From contig CALUUX010000034.1 in NCBI GenBank assembly GCA_944324085.1, forward strand, positions 1-51,603: 51,603 nucleotides of DNA, in the 5' to 3' direction. Position 1 is the stretch's first letter. The number at the start of each line of letters is the position of its first letter. Source of the stretch: an uncultured Mailhella sp. (GTDB taxonomy: Bacteria > Desulfobacterota > Desulfovibrionia > Desulfovibrionales > Desulfovibrionaceae). Shown one piece after another: positions 9,119 to 18,578 of this stretch. The notes beneath the pieces are model-generated. The model was not told the origin of the DNA and made no database searches. It saw nothing but the letters and a program-made list of their open reading frames with translations. A program made the position numbers and the translations under genes.

Positions 9119-9383
9119 GGAAAGGCTCGCTTTGGAAAGTTCGGAGACAGAAGCGGGGGATCCCGCAAAAGAGGATATAACCAAAAAAAAGGCCGCTGGT
9201 AAATGAAACTTTGTTTCAAAGCCTTGCGAATCGGGAGAATTGTCTCACCGTATGGGGCGTGGCGAAAGGAGAAGGATATTTTTTTTTCTGTTTTTTGGCG
9301 GGGAAAACTCATAACAAACTGAAACAGAGCGAAAGAAATTTTTCGCCATGAGAGGCGTGTCGGATTCTGCGGATGCGGGAGGT
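9119..9383. other. Upstream region of the macAB operon
   Basis: No gene seen. The stretch separates the leftward macAB operon from the end of the leftward tsaB transcript and must hold the macA promoter. It contains several T- and A-runs (for example a T8 near 9280) but I cannot point to a convincing -35/-10 pair or an operator. Confidence 0.4.
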
Positions 9384-9414
9384 AAAAAAAGAGCGTCCGC
9401 GTTTGCGGACGCTC
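9384..9414 (-). terminator. Terminator at the end of the rpsB-tsaB gene block
   Basis: A perfect 10-bp stem (GAGCGTCCGC with GCGGACGCTC) with a 4-base loop is followed on the minus strand by seven T. It lies 26 bases after the tsaB stop and closes the long leftward gene run. Confidence 0.88.
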
Positions 9415-9440
9415 CCTGAAGTGAAACGGACGCTCAGGCT

Positions 9441-10226
9441 TCATTTCGCGATTGCATGTTCGGCGAGAGGGGCGTGAGTCAGGCGGTCCAGTTCTTGGTG
9501 CGCGAGTTCCGGCGTGCGTCCTTGCGCTTTGGCGATGGCGTCGAGGTTTTCCACGGCGTCGCAATCACGCATGTAGAGGGGCGGAATGTCGGATCCGTCC
9601 TGCGTCTCCCAGTCGATGAGGCGTTCCACGGCGACGAGCGAGGCAAGCGAAGGCGCGCTGTCCCGACACAGCAGTCTTGCGGAGGCGGGAAGCGCCGCGC
9701 GCAGGCAGGCAAGATTGCTGACAAGCGCGCTTCCGATGACAAAATTCGGATTGCCGAGATTCGTGCCTTCCGGCAGCGGCGGGAGGGGGAGAAGAAAGGT
9801 ACGTCCTTCGGGCTGAGGCGCGCCTTGATCGTCGGCGCGGAATCGCGCGCCATAGGCGAGTCCTTTGCGGGCGTTGGTCAGAACCAGCACTTCTTCGCCG
9901 GGGCTCGCCGGGGCGTTGGCGGCAAGGCATTGCAGGTAGTGGAGCCCGGCTTGTTTGGCGTTGACGGCGCGGGCCAGACCGGCCGTGGTGGTGAGGCCGA
10001 TGCGAAGACCCGTGAAGTTGCCGGGACCGGCCACGCAGGCAATGCGTCGAATGGCCGCGGGGGTCGCTCCGAGACGGGCGCAGGCGTCTCGAAGGGCCGG
10101 GGCGAGAACTTCGGTGCCGCCGCGCTGCGCCAGCCAGTCTTCTCCACAGAGCATGGAACCGTTTTCGCACAACGCGAACTGAACGCGTTTTTCCGCAGTA
10201 TTCAAAATGAGGGTAAGTTCACGCAT
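9441..10226 (-). CDS. tsaB: tRNA threonylcarbamoyladenosine biosynthesis protein TsaB
   Basis: Partner of TsaD in making the t6A37 modification on ANN-decoding tRNAs; TsaB is the non-catalytic, ASKHA-fold dimerisation partner. The 261-residue protein has the family stretch AGPGNFTGLRIGLTTTAGLA near residue 65 and the early LILNTAEKRVQFAL strand. The C-terminal half is variable, as in the family. Its ATG follows the rseP TAA with no gap, implying translational coupling. The longer C-terminus (PELAHQELDRLTH onward) is not a known feature of the family. Confidence 0.9.
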   Translation of the reverse strand: MRELTLILNTAEKRVQFALCENGSMLCGEDWLAQRGGTEVLAPALRDACARLGATPAAIRRIACVAGPGNFTGLRIGLTTTAGLARAVNAKQAGLHYLQCLAANAPASPGEEVLVLTNARKGLAYGARFRADDQGAPQPEGRTFLLPLPPLPEGTNLGNPNFVIGSALVSNLACLRAALPASARLLCRDSAPSLASLVAVERLIDWETQDGSDIPPLYMRDCDAVENLDAIAKAQGRTPELAHQELDRLTHAPLAEHAIAK

Positions 10227-11321
10227 TTATTTGAACCAGCGCATAACGTCGTTGAGTGTGGCGAAGATCATGAGCGCGACAAGAAGACTCGCGCCAATTC
10301 TCATGGACCAGTCCTGCACTTTTTCCGGCACGGGGCGGCGCACGACGATCTCCACGATGCAGAAGAGGATGGCTCCGCCGTCCAGCACCGGAATGGGAAA
10401 GAGATTGAGCAGTCCGAGATTCACGCTGATAAGCGCGGTGAGCAGCAGCAGCGGCGCGAGACCGGCTTCGGCCTGCTGACCCAGCATTTGCGCGATCAGA
10501 ATGGGGCCGCCCACGGAATCCGCGGCCACGGAACCAGTCACAAGCTTTTTCAGACCCGTGAGCGTGATGTCTATCATGTTCCAAGTCTGTCTCAGTCCGA
10601 GCGCGGCGGATTCCAGAAATCCTTTGGACTCGTAGCGCACGGCGCCGGAAGCCTGCACGCCTATAAGCCAGGCGGTTTCCTTTTCTCCGAAGATATTGGT
10701 GCGTTCGCTGCGCGTGGGAGTCATTTCAAAGGTCAGAGGCTGTCCGTCCCGTTCCACGTCCACCGTGAGGGAGCGTCCGCCGGACGCGCCTACGATTTCG
10801 GGCACCTGTGACCAGCGGTCAACGCGAACGCCGTCGATGGCCGTAATGACGTCTCCGGGGAGTATGCCAGCCTTCATAGCCGCGCTGTTCTCTACGACGG
10901 CGCCGGCCTGGGGCAGAGGAATGGCGAGTCCCATGCTCAGAGTGAGTCCCCAGTAAATGAGCCAGGCGATGACCAGGTTCATGAACGGGCCGGCAAAGGC
11001 GATAATGAGCCGTTGCCAGGCCGGTTTGCTGGTGACGGCTTCTTCCTGCGTGAAACCGAGGCTTTCCACCTCGTTGCTGTATTCTCCCACGCCGGAGACA
11101 TAGCCGCCGAAGGGAAGCCAGGAAAGCCTGTATTCCGTTTTGCCGCGTCGGAAGCTGCAAAGCTTGGGTCCCATGCCTATGGAAAAGGTGATGACCCCTA
11201 CCTTAAACGCCCGGAACGCGAGAAAGTGGCCGAGTTCGTGAAAAAAGATGAGGCCGCCGAACACCAGCACCACGGCCAGCGCGGCGTCCCAATAGGAAAG
11301 ATAGTGAAGTAGTGACTGCAT
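10227..11321 (-). CDS. rseP: Site-2 intramembrane zinc metalloprotease RseP
   Basis: Membrane protease of the M50 family that cleaves anti-sigma factors and signal-peptide remnants inside the membrane. The chosen start gives 364 residues beginning MQSLLHYLSYW; the zinc site HELGH is at residues 28-32 in the first helix. The second motif NLFPIPVLDGG near residue 315 supplies the third metal ligand. A single PDZ domain (GILPGDVITAIDGVRV) lies between, where E. coli RseP has two. The ORF stays open to 11531, one base after the dxr stop, adding 70 polar residues with no homologous look; I treat that as leader, though an ATG at 11423 is possible. Confidence 0.9.
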   Translation of the reverse strand: MQSLLHYLSYWDAALAVVLVFGGLIFFHELGHFLAFRAFKVGVITFSIGMGPKLCSFRRGKTEYRLSWLPFGGYVSGVGEYSNEVESLGFTQEEAVTSKPAWQRLIIAFAGPFMNLVIAWLIYWGLTLSMGLAIPLPQAGAVVENSAAMKAGILPGDVITAIDGVRVDRWSQVPEIVGASGGRSLTVDVERDGQPLTFEMTPTRSERTNIFGEKETAWLIGVQASGAVRYESKGFLESAALGLRQTWNMIDITLTGLKKLVTGSVAADSVGGPILIAQMLGQQAEAGLAPLLLLTALISVNLGLLNLFPIPVLDGGAILFCIVEIVVRRPVPEKVQDWSMRIGASLLVALMIFATLNDVMRWFK

Positions 11322-11532
11322 GGTTTCCCGATGGGGCGGAGTAAATTCCGCTCCGTTGAGGTTGATGTCCGCGCCGACCGGCCGCTTCAAGGGTGAGGCA
11401 GCCGTCGGAATGGGCGTTTTCATGCCGCTCGTCTCCGGCAAGGGGACGGAAACGGCCCGAAACCGCGTGACGACGATGCGCCGTCGCAAAAAACGGCGGA
11501 CGCGTGATTCATGACGCGTCGCCGCAAGCATG

Positions 11533-12789
11533 TCAGGGACGCCATTGTTCGGCCTTTCGGCGGGTAGCAGCGTCGGCGTTTTCCACGGCGTCCAGGGCCC
11601 GCGCCACCTGCGTCCGCAGATCTCCGTCGTTCAGTCGGAAATCCTGGCAGGCCGAAGCGTCGTCAAGCATGTCCCGCACCAGCGCCGGAATGTCGGTAAA
11701 GCCGATGTCTCCGGCGAGAAAACGGGCCACCGCCACTTCGTTGGCGGCGTTGAGCTCGACGGTATGACCGCCGGCCAGCGCGCGGCGGGCCAGATCGAGA
11801 CAGGGGAAGAGATCAAGGCGGGGTTCCTCAAAGGTGAGCGAGCCTATCTCCGCAAGATGGAGCGGACGTATGCCGGTGATCCTTCCGTCCAGAAGATAAG
11901 GCCAGGAAAGGCAGGCGGCAATAGGCACGCGCATGTCTGGAACCGCAAAATGTCCCATCATGGAGCCGTCGGCGAGTTCCACCAGCGAGTGAACGATGGA
12001 TTGCGGGTGCACAACCACGGAAACGTCTCGCACAGGCATCTGATAAAGGTGGCATGCCTCGATGACTTCCAGTCCCTTGTTCATGAGCGTCGCGGAATCG
12101 ATGGTAATTTTCGCGCCCATGGACCAGTTTGGATGCTTGAGGGCGTCCTCCGGCCGCACGTTCTTGAGATAGGCGGCATCCTTGGTACGAAAAGGGCCGC
12201 CTGAGGCTGTGAGCACGAGGCTTGCAATGTCGTTTTCTCCGCGGCCGACCATGCCCTCGAAAAGGGCGAAGTGTTCCGAATCCACGGGAAGAACGACCGC
12301 GCCGGTGCGGCGGCAGATATTGCGGATGAGTTCGCCGGCCAGAACAAGGGATTCCTTGTTGGCCAGGCAGACGGTTTTGCCAGACGCGGCGGCGGCCACG
12401 GTGGCGCGCAGACCGGCGGCTCCTACCTGAGCGGAGAGCACCATATCCACTTCGGGAAGCGAGGCGAGAAGCGCGTACCCTTCCTTGCCGCAAACGATCT
12501 CCGGTCGGTAACCGGAGGGAAGCATGGCGCGCAGCGCGTCGACGCCTTTCGGGCCCTCCTTGTCCAGTATGGCGAGAAAGGGCGGCCGCCATTCCTCAGC
12601 CTGTCGGGCGAGCAGCGCGATGTTCCGACCCGCGGCGAGCGCGCGTACTTCAAACTTGCCGGAACCGCGCCAGGCCTCCAGCACCTTGAGCGTGCTGGAA
12701 CCTATGGAGCCGGTGCAGCCCATCAGGGCCAGTCGGCGGGGAAAAGGCAGAGCGTCTCGTTCGCCAGGAATACTGCTGATGTATTTCAT
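11533..12789 (-). CDS. dxr: 1-deoxy-D-xylulose 5-phosphate reductoisomerase
   Basis: Second step of the MEP isoprenoid pathway: converts DXP to MEP with NADPH and a divalent metal. The 418-residue protein starts with a slightly long N-terminus, then the NADPH loop GCTGSIGSSTLKVLE (about 24-38). The metal and substrate motifs are present: LPVDSEHFALFE, HPNWSMGAKITIDSATLMNKG and the ANEVAVARFL stretch near the C-terminus. It lies between cdsA and rseP, the usual order in this block. It feeds the precursor used by uppS in the same block. Confidence 0.95.
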   Translation of the reverse strand: MKYISSIPGERDALPFPRRLALMGCTGSIGSSTLKVLEAWRGSGKFEVRALAAGRNIALLARQAEEWRPPFLAILDKEGPKGVDALRAMLPSGYRPEIVCGKEGYALLASLPEVDMVLSAQVGAAGLRATVAAAASGKTVCLANKESLVLAGELIRNICRRTGAVVLPVDSEHFALFEGMVGRGENDIASLVLTASGGPFRTKDAAYLKNVRPEDALKHPNWSMGAKITIDSATLMNKGLEVIEACHLYQMPVRDVSVVVHPQSIVHSLVELADGSMMGHFAVPDMRVPIAACLSWPYLLDGRITGIRPLHLAEIGSLTFEEPRLDLFPCLDLARRALAGGHTVELNAANEVAVARFLAGDIGFTDIPALVRDMLDDASACQDFRLNDGDLRTQVARALDAVENADAATRRKAEQWRP

Positions 12790-12873
12790 GATCGCAAGAG
12801 TTTTTCTTCTAACGGAGATGACGGTTGCCGGGGATCGGCCGCGCTGGAGCGCGGAAGGCCCTCGTCATGGAAC

Positions 12874-13689
12874 CTAGGCGAAGAAGGCGTACAGAGCGGA
12901 AGCCACGGCGTAGGTGCCTACGCAGAAGGAAATGCTGTCGAGCCTGTCAAGCACGCCGCCGTGTCCCGGCAGAAGGCGGCTGGAATCCTTGACGTTGACG
13001 GCGCGTTTCAAGGCGGATTCAAAGAAATCGCCAAGCTGAGCCATGAGACCCATGCCGACGCCGAGCGCGGCAAAGGAGTAGAGCGGCGCGCTGCCGAGAG
13101 CGAAGCCCATGGCGCAGGTGACGACGATGGAAGCGGCCAGACCGGCGATGGAGCCTTCCACGCTTTTCTTGGGACTCACGCCCGGCCAGATGGGATGCTT
13201 GCCGAAGCTCACGCCCGCGAAGTAGGCCGCCATGTCGGAAACCGCGGGCACCAGCACGACGAGCAGCTGTTCCCAGCGGGAGAAATGCATGGCCGGCGAG
13301 AGCAGAACGGGAATGTAAAGAAGGCCGCAAACCATGACGGCGGCGCGGCGCAGCGGATCCAGCGTTTTTTCGCGACTCCAGCGCACAAGGGCGTAGAGGG
13401 CAGCGACCATGGCGCAGAAGGCGAGCGTGAGGTGCTGGGGAAGGGATGGGAGCAAAGCGACGGACGCCAGATACGTCGCGCCAAGCAGCAATCCCAAGAT
13501 TTTCATACCCCATCCGCCGGAACGCTGGAACAGAAAGAGAAATTCTCCCATGCCCACAAGGGCGAGAACGCTCACCAGCGCGCACACATACCAGCCGCCC
13601 ATGACCCACGCGGCAATGAGGACTGCCGCAAGAACGACGGCCGTGATGAGCCGCAGACTCAGGCCCGCGGCGCGAAACTTGTCATTCAT
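12874..13689 (-). CDS. cdsA: Phosphatidate cytidylyltransferase CdsA
   Basis: Makes CDP-diacylglycerol from phosphatidic acid and CTP, the branch point of phospholipid synthesis, in the inner membrane. The 271-residue protein has about eight hydrophobic helices and the C-terminal family signature with SRLLPGHGGVLDRLDSI (about 238-254), preceded by KKSVEGSIAGL. Its start overlaps the uppS stop by 8 bases, so the two are translationally linked. Confidence 0.94.
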   Translation of the reverse strand: MNDKFRAAGLSLRLITAVVLAAVLIAAWVMGGWYVCALVSVLALVGMGEFLFLFQRSGGWGMKILGLLLGATYLASVALLPSLPQHLTLAFCAMVAALYALVRWSREKTLDPLRRAAVMVCGLLYIPVLLSPAMHFSRWEQLLVVLVPAVSDMAAYFAGVSFGKHPIWPGVSPKKSVEGSIAGLAASIVVTCAMGFALGSAPLYSFAALGVGMGLMAQLGDFFESALKRAVNVKDSSRLLPGHGGVLDRLDSISFCVGTYAVASALYAFFA

Positions 13690-14422
13690 AACCCTTTCCT
13701 TCTGTTGCCAGTTGTCTGTGAATCTGTTCGCTGGTTCTGCCGAAGCGGCGTTTGCGTCCCGCGTAGCTGTCGAGGGCTTTTTTCAGCTCGTCGGGGCCGA
13801 AGTCCGGCCAGAGCACGGGGCTGAAGTAGAATTCCGCGTACGCGCTTTGAAAAAGGAGAAAATTGCTCAGCCGTTCTTCGCCGCTGGTGCGCACCACAAG
13901 ATCGGGATCGGGCATGTCGGGAGCGTAGAGAAAACGGCGGAAACACGTTTCGTCCAGCTGTTCCGGGCTGACGCCCGCGGCGATGGCGCGTCGGGCCGCT
14001 TCAAGGATTTCTTCTCGTCCGGAGTAGCTGATGGCCAGAGTGAACACCATGGACCGGTTGGCCGCCGTTTTTTTGAGGGCATAGTCCAGAGCCTGACGCA
14101 CGGTGAAGGGAAGATCCTTCTTGTCGCCGATGAACGCCAGGCGGATGTCCTCTTTCATGAGATCGGGCAGTTCCTGGCGGATGAAACGCAGAAAAAGCTC
14201 GAAAAGGAAGTTCACTTCCGTTTCCGGGCGTTGCCAGTTTTCCTTGGAAAAGGCATAGACAGTGACATAGGCTATGCCTTTGCGGCGGCATTCGCGCACC
14301 AGGGCGCGCACGGCGTCCACGCCCGCCAGATGGCCTTCGGACCGCGGCAAACCGCGTTCTTTGGCCCATCGGCCGTTGCCGTCCATGATGACCGCAATAT
14401 GCTGCGGCAGTCGTTCTTCCAT
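13682..14422 (-). CDS. uppS: Isoprenyl (undecaprenyl) diphosphate synthase UppS
   Basis: Cis-prenyltransferase that builds undecaprenyl diphosphate, the lipid carrier for peptidoglycan and O-antigen. The start at MEERLPQHIAVIMDGNGRWA gives 246 residues, the normal size, with GGAAAGG upstream; an in-frame extension to 14524 adds 34 basic residues that family members lack. Key parts: the diphosphate-binding IMDGNGRWA with its catalytic Asp, HLAGVDAVR, YAFSKENWQRP, and the C-terminal VVRTSGEERLSNFLLFQ and FYFSPVLWPDF motifs. Confidence 0.94.
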   Translation of the reverse strand: MEERLPQHIAVIMDGNGRWAKERGLPRSEGHLAGVDAVRALVRECRRKGIAYVTVYAFSKENWQRPETEVNFLFELFLRFIRQELPDLMKEDIRLAFIGDKKDLPFTVRQALDYALKKTAANRSMVFTLAISYSGREEILEAARRAIAAGVSPEQLDETCFRRFLYAPDMPDPDLVVRTSGEERLSNFLLFQSAYAEFYFSPVLWPDFGPDELKKALDSYAGRKRRFGRTSEQIHRQLATEGKGYE

Positions 14423-14559
14423 GCGCCTTTCCACGATATCGGAAACTTGGGACAATGCCTTCTTTCCGTGACGGGGCGGCTTTCCAAAGACGCCGCGACG
14501 GCGCGTTTTCCAACCTTCGGACAACGTCGGAAAGCGAGCGTCGCGGCATTTTCGGAAAG

Positions 14560-15120
14560 TCAGATTTCCATGATTTCCTTTTCTTTGGCCTGAGCCTTCA
14601 CGTCGGCCTTTTTCACGAAGGCGTCGGTGAGCTTCTGGACGTCGTCCATAGCCTTTTTCAGCTCGTCGGCGGAGATTTCCTTTTCTTTTTCCATCTTCTT
14701 GAGCGCGTCGTTCACGTCGCGACGGATGTTGCGCAGCGCAACCTTGGCGTCTTCGGTGTACTTTTTGCTCACCTTGGTGAGTTCGCGACGACGTTCTTCG
14801 GTCAGCGGCGGAACCGTGATGCGGATGATGCGGCCGTCGTTCATGGGCGTGAGACCGAGATCGGACTTGAGAATGGCCTTTTCCACGGGGGAGAAGGCGT
14901 TGCGGTCCCAGGGCTGGATGGTGACGGTGCGGCTGTCGGGCACGGCCACGGAGGCGAGCTGCTGAATGGGGGTAAGCGTGCCGTAGTAGTCCACCTTGAT
15001 GTTGTCCACAAGACTCGTGGTGGCGCGGCCGGTGCGCAGCTTGCCGAAATCGCGTTCGAGAGCGACGAGGGCTTTTTCCATGCGTTCTTCGGCGTCGAGC
15101 TGCAAGGTCTCGATATCCAT
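14560..15120 (-). CDS. frr: Ribosome recycling factor
   Basis: Splits post-termination ribosomes together with EF-G. The 186-residue length is standard. Family motifs are clear: [21 protein letters not shown] (split here as [13 protein letters not shown] then VDYYG), [13 protein letters not shown], and the helical [20 protein letters not shown] and [12 protein letters not shown] in the tRNA-mimic arm. GGAGA precedes the ATG. It follows pyrH with one base between them, as in most bacteria. Confidence 0.97.
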   Translation of the reverse strand: MDIETLQLDAEERMEKALVALERDFGKLRTGRATTSLVDNIKVDYYGTLTPIQQLASVAVPDSRTVTIQPWDRNAFSPVEKAILKSDLGLTPMNDGRIIRITVPPLTEERRRELTKVSKKYTEDAKVALRNIRRDVNDALKKMEKEKEISADELKKAMDDVQKLTDAFVKKADVKAQAKEKEIMEI

Positions 15121-15121
15121 G

Positions 15122-15838
15122 TTATTCTCCCTTTACAATAGTGCCTGCCGCTTCGCCGCAGACAACGCGTTTGATGTGCCCGCCGAACATGCTGCACACA
15201 ATGACGGGCACGCTGTTTTCCTGCGCCAGCGTGATGGCCGTGGCGTCCATGACCTTGAGGTGGCGGCGCAGCGTCTCATCGTAGGAGAGCTGGTCGAAGC
15301 GCACCGCGTCGCTGTATTTCATGGGGTCCTTGTCGTATACGCCGTCCACTTTGGTGGCCTTGATGATGGCTTCGCACTTGAGTTCGGTGCCGCGCAGAGC
15401 CGCCGCCGTGTCGGTGGTGAAATAGGGGTTGCCCGTTCCGGCCGCGCAGATGATGATGCGTCTCTTTTCCATGTGTCGTATGGCGCGGCGCTGAATGTAG
15501 GGTTCGCACAGTTCGCGGATGTCGATGGCGGAAAGCACGCGCGTGGGGCAGTCCATTTTTTCCAGGGCGTCCTGCACGGCGACGGCGTTCATGACGGTGG
15601 CGAGCATGCCGATGTAGTCGGCGTTGGACCGATCCATGCCCTTGGCCGAGGTGGAAAGTCCCCGGAAGATGTTGCCGCCGCCGATGACCAGCGCAAGCTG
15701 CACGCCCAGCTTGGCCACGTCGGCGATTTCTTTGCAGATGAGCTGCACGGTATCGGGGTCTATGCCACTGCCTTTTTCGCCGGCCAGAGCTTCACCGCTC
15801 AGCTTGAGCAGCACGCGCCGGTATTTGAGTTCGCTCAT
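15122..15838 (-). CDS. pyrH: UMP kinase PyrH
   Basis: Phosphorylates UMP to UDP; hexameric amino-acid-kinase fold enzyme. Motifs: [13 protein letters not shown] at the N-terminus, GGGNIFRG, the [16 protein letters not shown] stretch and the C-terminal [18 protein letters not shown]. The ribosome site AAGAGG touches an ATG at 15844 with no spacing but stands 6 bases before the ATG at 15838, so the latter (MSELKYRR) is chosen, giving 238 residues. Gap to frr is one base; the upstream glycosyltransferase stop overlaps the start region closely. Confidence 0.95.
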   Translation of the reverse strand: MSELKYRRVLLKLSGEALAGEKGSGIDPDTVQLICKEIADVAKLGVQLALVIGGGNIFRGLSTSAKGMDRSNADYIGMLATVMNAVAVQDALEKMDCPTRVLSAIDIRELCEPYIQRRAIRHMEKRRIIICAAGTGNPYFTTDTAAALRGTELKCEAIIKATKVDGVYDKDPMKYSDAVRFDQLSYDETLRRHLKVMDATAITLAQENSVPVIVCSMFGGHIKRVVCGEAAGTIVKGE

Positions 15839-15840
15839 CG

Positions 15841-16671
15841 TCATCCTCTTTTGGAATCAGGGTGTTCGGAGGCATCCATTCCAGAGAGGCCGTGCTCGTA
15901 GGGAGCTCCCCAGCCGCCTTCATGGATGCGGACATATTTGAGAAACGTGTAGAACGAGGTGTGCGCGGCCATGAGAAAGCCCGCTCTGCCGTCCAGAACG
16001 CCGAGTTTGCGGAAGTACATGTCCAGGAAGCGCCATGTGCCGTGCAGAAGACCGATCAGAACGCCGCCTTTTTTCCCCTGGGCTTCGAGATCTCTGGCAC
16101 CGCGTTCCGCGTAGTCGTTGAGTTTGTCGAGCTGATTCATGAAGCTGCAGTAGGTATAGTGCAGCATATCGCCGGAAAGATAGCCGTAGGGGCCGGCCGG
16201 AACGAATTTCTGATGCGCGCCGCTGTTTTCTATGCGGATGGCTTCGGGGCGGAACAGGCGGAACAGTCTGTCGGGGTAGCAGCCGCCGTGGGTCAGAAAT
16301 CTGTCGAAATACCAGGTGCGGCGGGGCATGGAAAACGCTGTTTTGTCGCCGGGGGCCTCGATGGCGTCCAGCACGCTTTTCCTCAGTTCGGGCGAGATGA
16401 TTTCGTCGCAGTCGAGCATGAGCACCCATTCGGTGGGAGCGTTGGCCGCCAGCCAGTCAAGTCCGTAGCGTATCTGTTTGGCGTTGCCCGGCCAGGCGTG
16501 CTGGATGAAAATGGCTCCGTGTTCACGGGCGATGTCTTCCGTTTTATCGGAGCTGAAGGAATCCACAATGAGGACGCGGTCGCAGAAGGAAAGGGATTCA
16601 AGACATTTCCCCAGCAGGCGTTCTCCGTTCAGGGTAATGATGAGTGCGGTAAGTCGTACGGCGGGTTCCAT
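15841..16671 (-). CDS. Family 2 glycosyltransferase, WaaE/KdtX-like
   Basis: GT-A fold sugar transferase of the WaaE/LgtF type, cytoplasmic or membrane-associated, probably acting on LPS core or a related glycan. From the chosen start ([17 protein letters not shown]) it has 276 residues with [18 protein letters not shown], the [15 protein letters not shown] metal-binding region (DxD-like CDE near residue 92) and a hydrophobic C-terminal stretch. The longer ORF to 16749 would read through the tsf terminator hairpin, so it is rejected. Position between tsf and pyrH is unusual; acceptor and sugar are unknown. Confidence 0.85.
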   Translation of the reverse strand: MEPAVRLTALIITLNGERLLGKCLESLSFCDRVLIVDSFSSDKTEDIAREHGAIFIQHAWPGNAKQIRYGLDWLAANAPTEWVLMLDCDEIISPELRKSVLDAIEAPGDKTAFSMPRRTWYFDRFLTHGGCYPDRLFRLFRPEAIRIENSGAHQKFVPAGPYGYLSGDMLHYTYCSFMNQLDKLNDYAERGARDLEAQGKKGGVLIGLLHGTWRFLDMYFRKLGVLDGRAGFLMAAHTSFYTFLKYVRIHEGGWGAPYEHGLSGMDASEHPDSKRG

Positions 16672-16693
16672 GAGGCAGTCCGTAAAAAGGCAT

Positions 16694-16723
16694 AAAAAAG
16701 GGGAGAGAATGTTCTCTCCCCTT
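16694..16723 (-). terminator. Terminator after tsf
   Basis: AAGGGGAGAGAA and TTCTCTCCCCTT form a long stem followed on the minus strand by six T. It separates rpsB-tsf from the glycosyltransferase-pyrH part, so the two parts are at least partly independent transcripts. A second perfect hairpin without a T-run (CGCGACTTTT stem, 16759-16782) lies between it and tsf. Confidence 0.8.
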
Positions 16724-16794
16724 GTATCCTGAACTCCTGACGGATTCAAGCTCGGTAACGCGACTTTTCCATAAAAGTCGCGCAGCGGGCGAGA

Positions 16795-17625
16795 TTACGC
16801 GCCAAGCTGGATGCGAACGAACTTGCTGATGGCGACGGAGCAGCCGGCGGCCTTGGCGGTGGCCTTCAGCAGATCCTGCACGGTCATCTTGTCGTCGCGG
16901 ATGTAGGGCTGGTCAAGCAGGCAGACTTCCTTGCAGTACTTCTTCACCGCGCCCTCGGCGATCTTGTCGATGATCTTCTCGGGCTTGCCTTCGGCGAGAG
17001 CCTTCTGGCGGTACACTTCGCGTTCGCGTTCGAGCAGCGCGGGATCGAGGCTGTCGGCGTCGAGAGCGAGAGGATTGGAAGCGGCGATCTGCATGGCCAC
17101 GTTCTTGGCGAATTCGGCCACGGTGGCGTCGGCGGGCTTGTCGGTGTCCACTTCCACGAGGACGGCGAGCTTGCCGTTGGAGTGGACGTAGGTGCCGATG
17201 ACGCCGTTACCTTCGATGCTCATGCGCACGAAGCGGCCGAGCACGGTCTTTTCGCCGGTGGAGGCGGCCAGCTCGTTCATGCTGTCCTGGAAGGCGTCGA
17301 GGTTTTCGGGATTGGTGGAGGCCACTTCCTGAGCCACATGCTTGGCGAAGTCCTGGAACTTTTCGCCGCGGGCGACGAAGTCGGTTTCCGTCATCACTTC
17401 CACGATGGCGGAAATCTTGCCGTCGGCGCTGGTGGCGCTGGCGATGACGCCTTCGGACGTGGCGCGGTCGGCGCGCTTGGCGGCCTTGGAGAGACCCTTC
17501 TGGCGCAGCCAGTCGAGGGCCTTTTCCACATCGGCTTCACATTCGGTGAGGGCCTTCTTGCAGTCCATCATGCCGGCGCCGGTCTTGTCGCGCAGCTCCT
17601 TCACCATGGCAGCGGTAATAGCCAT
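16795..17625 (-). CDS. tsf: Elongation factor Ts
   Basis: Nucleotide exchange factor for EF-Tu. The 276-residue protein begins MAITAAMVKELRDKTGAGMM with the DCKKAL motif directly after, the N-terminal UBA-like module, and the TDFVAR segment that contacts EF-Tu near residue 81. The core domain contains VLVEVDTDKPADA, and the C-terminal module has LLDQPYIRDD. AGGAG lies upstream of the ATG. It follows rpsB by 27 bases, the universal rpsB-tsf pair. Confidence 0.97.
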   Translation of the reverse strand: MAITAAMVKELRDKTGAGMMDCKKALTECEADVEKALDWLRQKGLSKAAKRADRATSEGVIASATSADGKISAIVEVMTETDFVARGEKFQDFAKHVAQEVASTNPENLDAFQDSMNELAASTGEKTVLGRFVRMSIEGNGVIGTYVHSNGKLAVLVEVDTDKPADATVAEFAKNVAMQIAASNPLALDADSLDPALLEREREVYRQKALAEGKPEKIIDKIAEGAVKKYCKEVCLLDQPYIRDDKMTVQDLLKATAKAAGCSVAISKFVRIQLGA

Positions 17626-17652
17626 TGTTATGCTCCTTGCAAATAAAAGGGG

Positions 17653-18402
17653 TTATTCAGCGGCTTCGGCCGTTTCGGCGGCCTTCTGCATGGCAGCTTC
17701 GGGATCGGCCACTTCCTTGCTCTGGGCCGCGCCTTCGATGCAGGCTTCAGCCATGGCGTTCACGAACAGCTTGATGGCGCGGATGGCGTCGTCGTTGCCG
17801 GGAATGATGTAGTCGATGACATCGGGATCGCAGTTGGTGTCGGTGACGGCCACGATCGGAATGCCGAGCTTGCGGCATTCCTTGACGGCGATTTCTTCAC
17901 GATGCGGGTCGATGATGAACACGAGCTGGGGGAGGCTGTCCATGTCCTTGATGCCGCCGAGCGTAAGGTTCAGCTTGTCGAGCTCGCGCTGGAAGCTGAG
18001 GATTTCCTTTTTCTGATAGCGGTTGATGGAACCGTCGGCAAACATGGCTTCGAGTTTCTTCAGGCGCTCGATGCTCTTCTGGATGGTCACGAAGTTGGTG
18101 AGGGTGCCGCCCATCCAGCGGTTGGTCACGGAAGGCTGGCCGGCGCGAGCGGCTTCGGCGGCGACGGCTTCCTGAGCCTGACGCTTGGTGCCGATGAAGA
18201 GCACCTTGCCGCCGTTGGCGACGGTTTCCACAATCTTGTCATAGGCGGTGCGGAACAGCTTCACAGTCTGCTGGAGGTCGATGATATGGATGCCGTTGCG
18301 GGCGCCAAAGATATAAGGACGCATCTTGGGGTTCCAGCGACGGGTCTGGTGGCCGAAGTGGACACCGGTTTCCAGCATCTGTTTCATGCTGACGTAAGCC
18401 AT
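17653..18402 (-). CDS. rpsB: 30S ribosomal protein S2
   Basis: Small-subunit ribosomal protein. The start [20 protein letters not shown] has AAGGAG at the right distance, giving 249 residues; the in-frame extension upstream is leader sequence. Family motifs: [43 protein letters not shown] and [21 protein letters not shown] (split across the nucleotide 17770-17835 region). The C-terminal tail is alanine- and glutamate-rich. Confidence 0.97.
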   Translation of the reverse strand: MAYVSMKQMLETGVHFGHQTRRWNPKMRPYIFGARNGIHIIDLQQTVKLFRTAYDKIVETVANGGKVLFIGTKRQAQEAVAAEAARAGQPSVTNRWMGGTLTNFVTIQKSIERLKKLEAMFADGSINRYQKKEILSFQRELDKLNLTLGGIKDMDSLPQLVFIIDPHREEIAVKECRKLGIPIVAVTDTNCDPDVIDYIIPGNDDAIRAIKLFVNAMAEACIEGAAQSKEVADPEAAMQKAAETAEAAE

Positions 18403-18458
18403 GGTGATTCTCCTTGATAAAAAAGGGTTTGTCTTCCACATCGACCCCTGACCCTTCA

Positions 18459-18483
18459 CCCGGAGACGCCTTTCGTCGCCGGG
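18459..18483 (-). promoter_or_regulatory. Hairpin in the rpsB leader
   Basis: CCCGG pairs with CCGGG around an inner GAC/GTC pairing in the untranslated region about 60 bases before the rpsB ATG. S2 represses its own mRNA through leader structures in several bacteria; whether this hairpin does so is inference. A weak promoter candidate (TTGCCT, 17 bases, TAGACA on the minus strand) lies upstream near 18530-18560. Confidence 0.35.
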
Positions 18484-18578
18484 AACCCTGGCCGCTGCCG
18501 ATGTGTGCATTATGTGTAACTGGAGGTGTCTATCCTATTTTTTATCGCAAGGCAAGTCTTTCCGCGGGGGGAGCGTCC

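Noticed and set aside
11322..11531. N-terminal extension of rseP up to one base from the dxr stop
   Set aside because: The added 70 residues are polar, Arg/Pro-rich and precede a normal first transmembrane helix holding HELGH; family members start near the chosen ATG.
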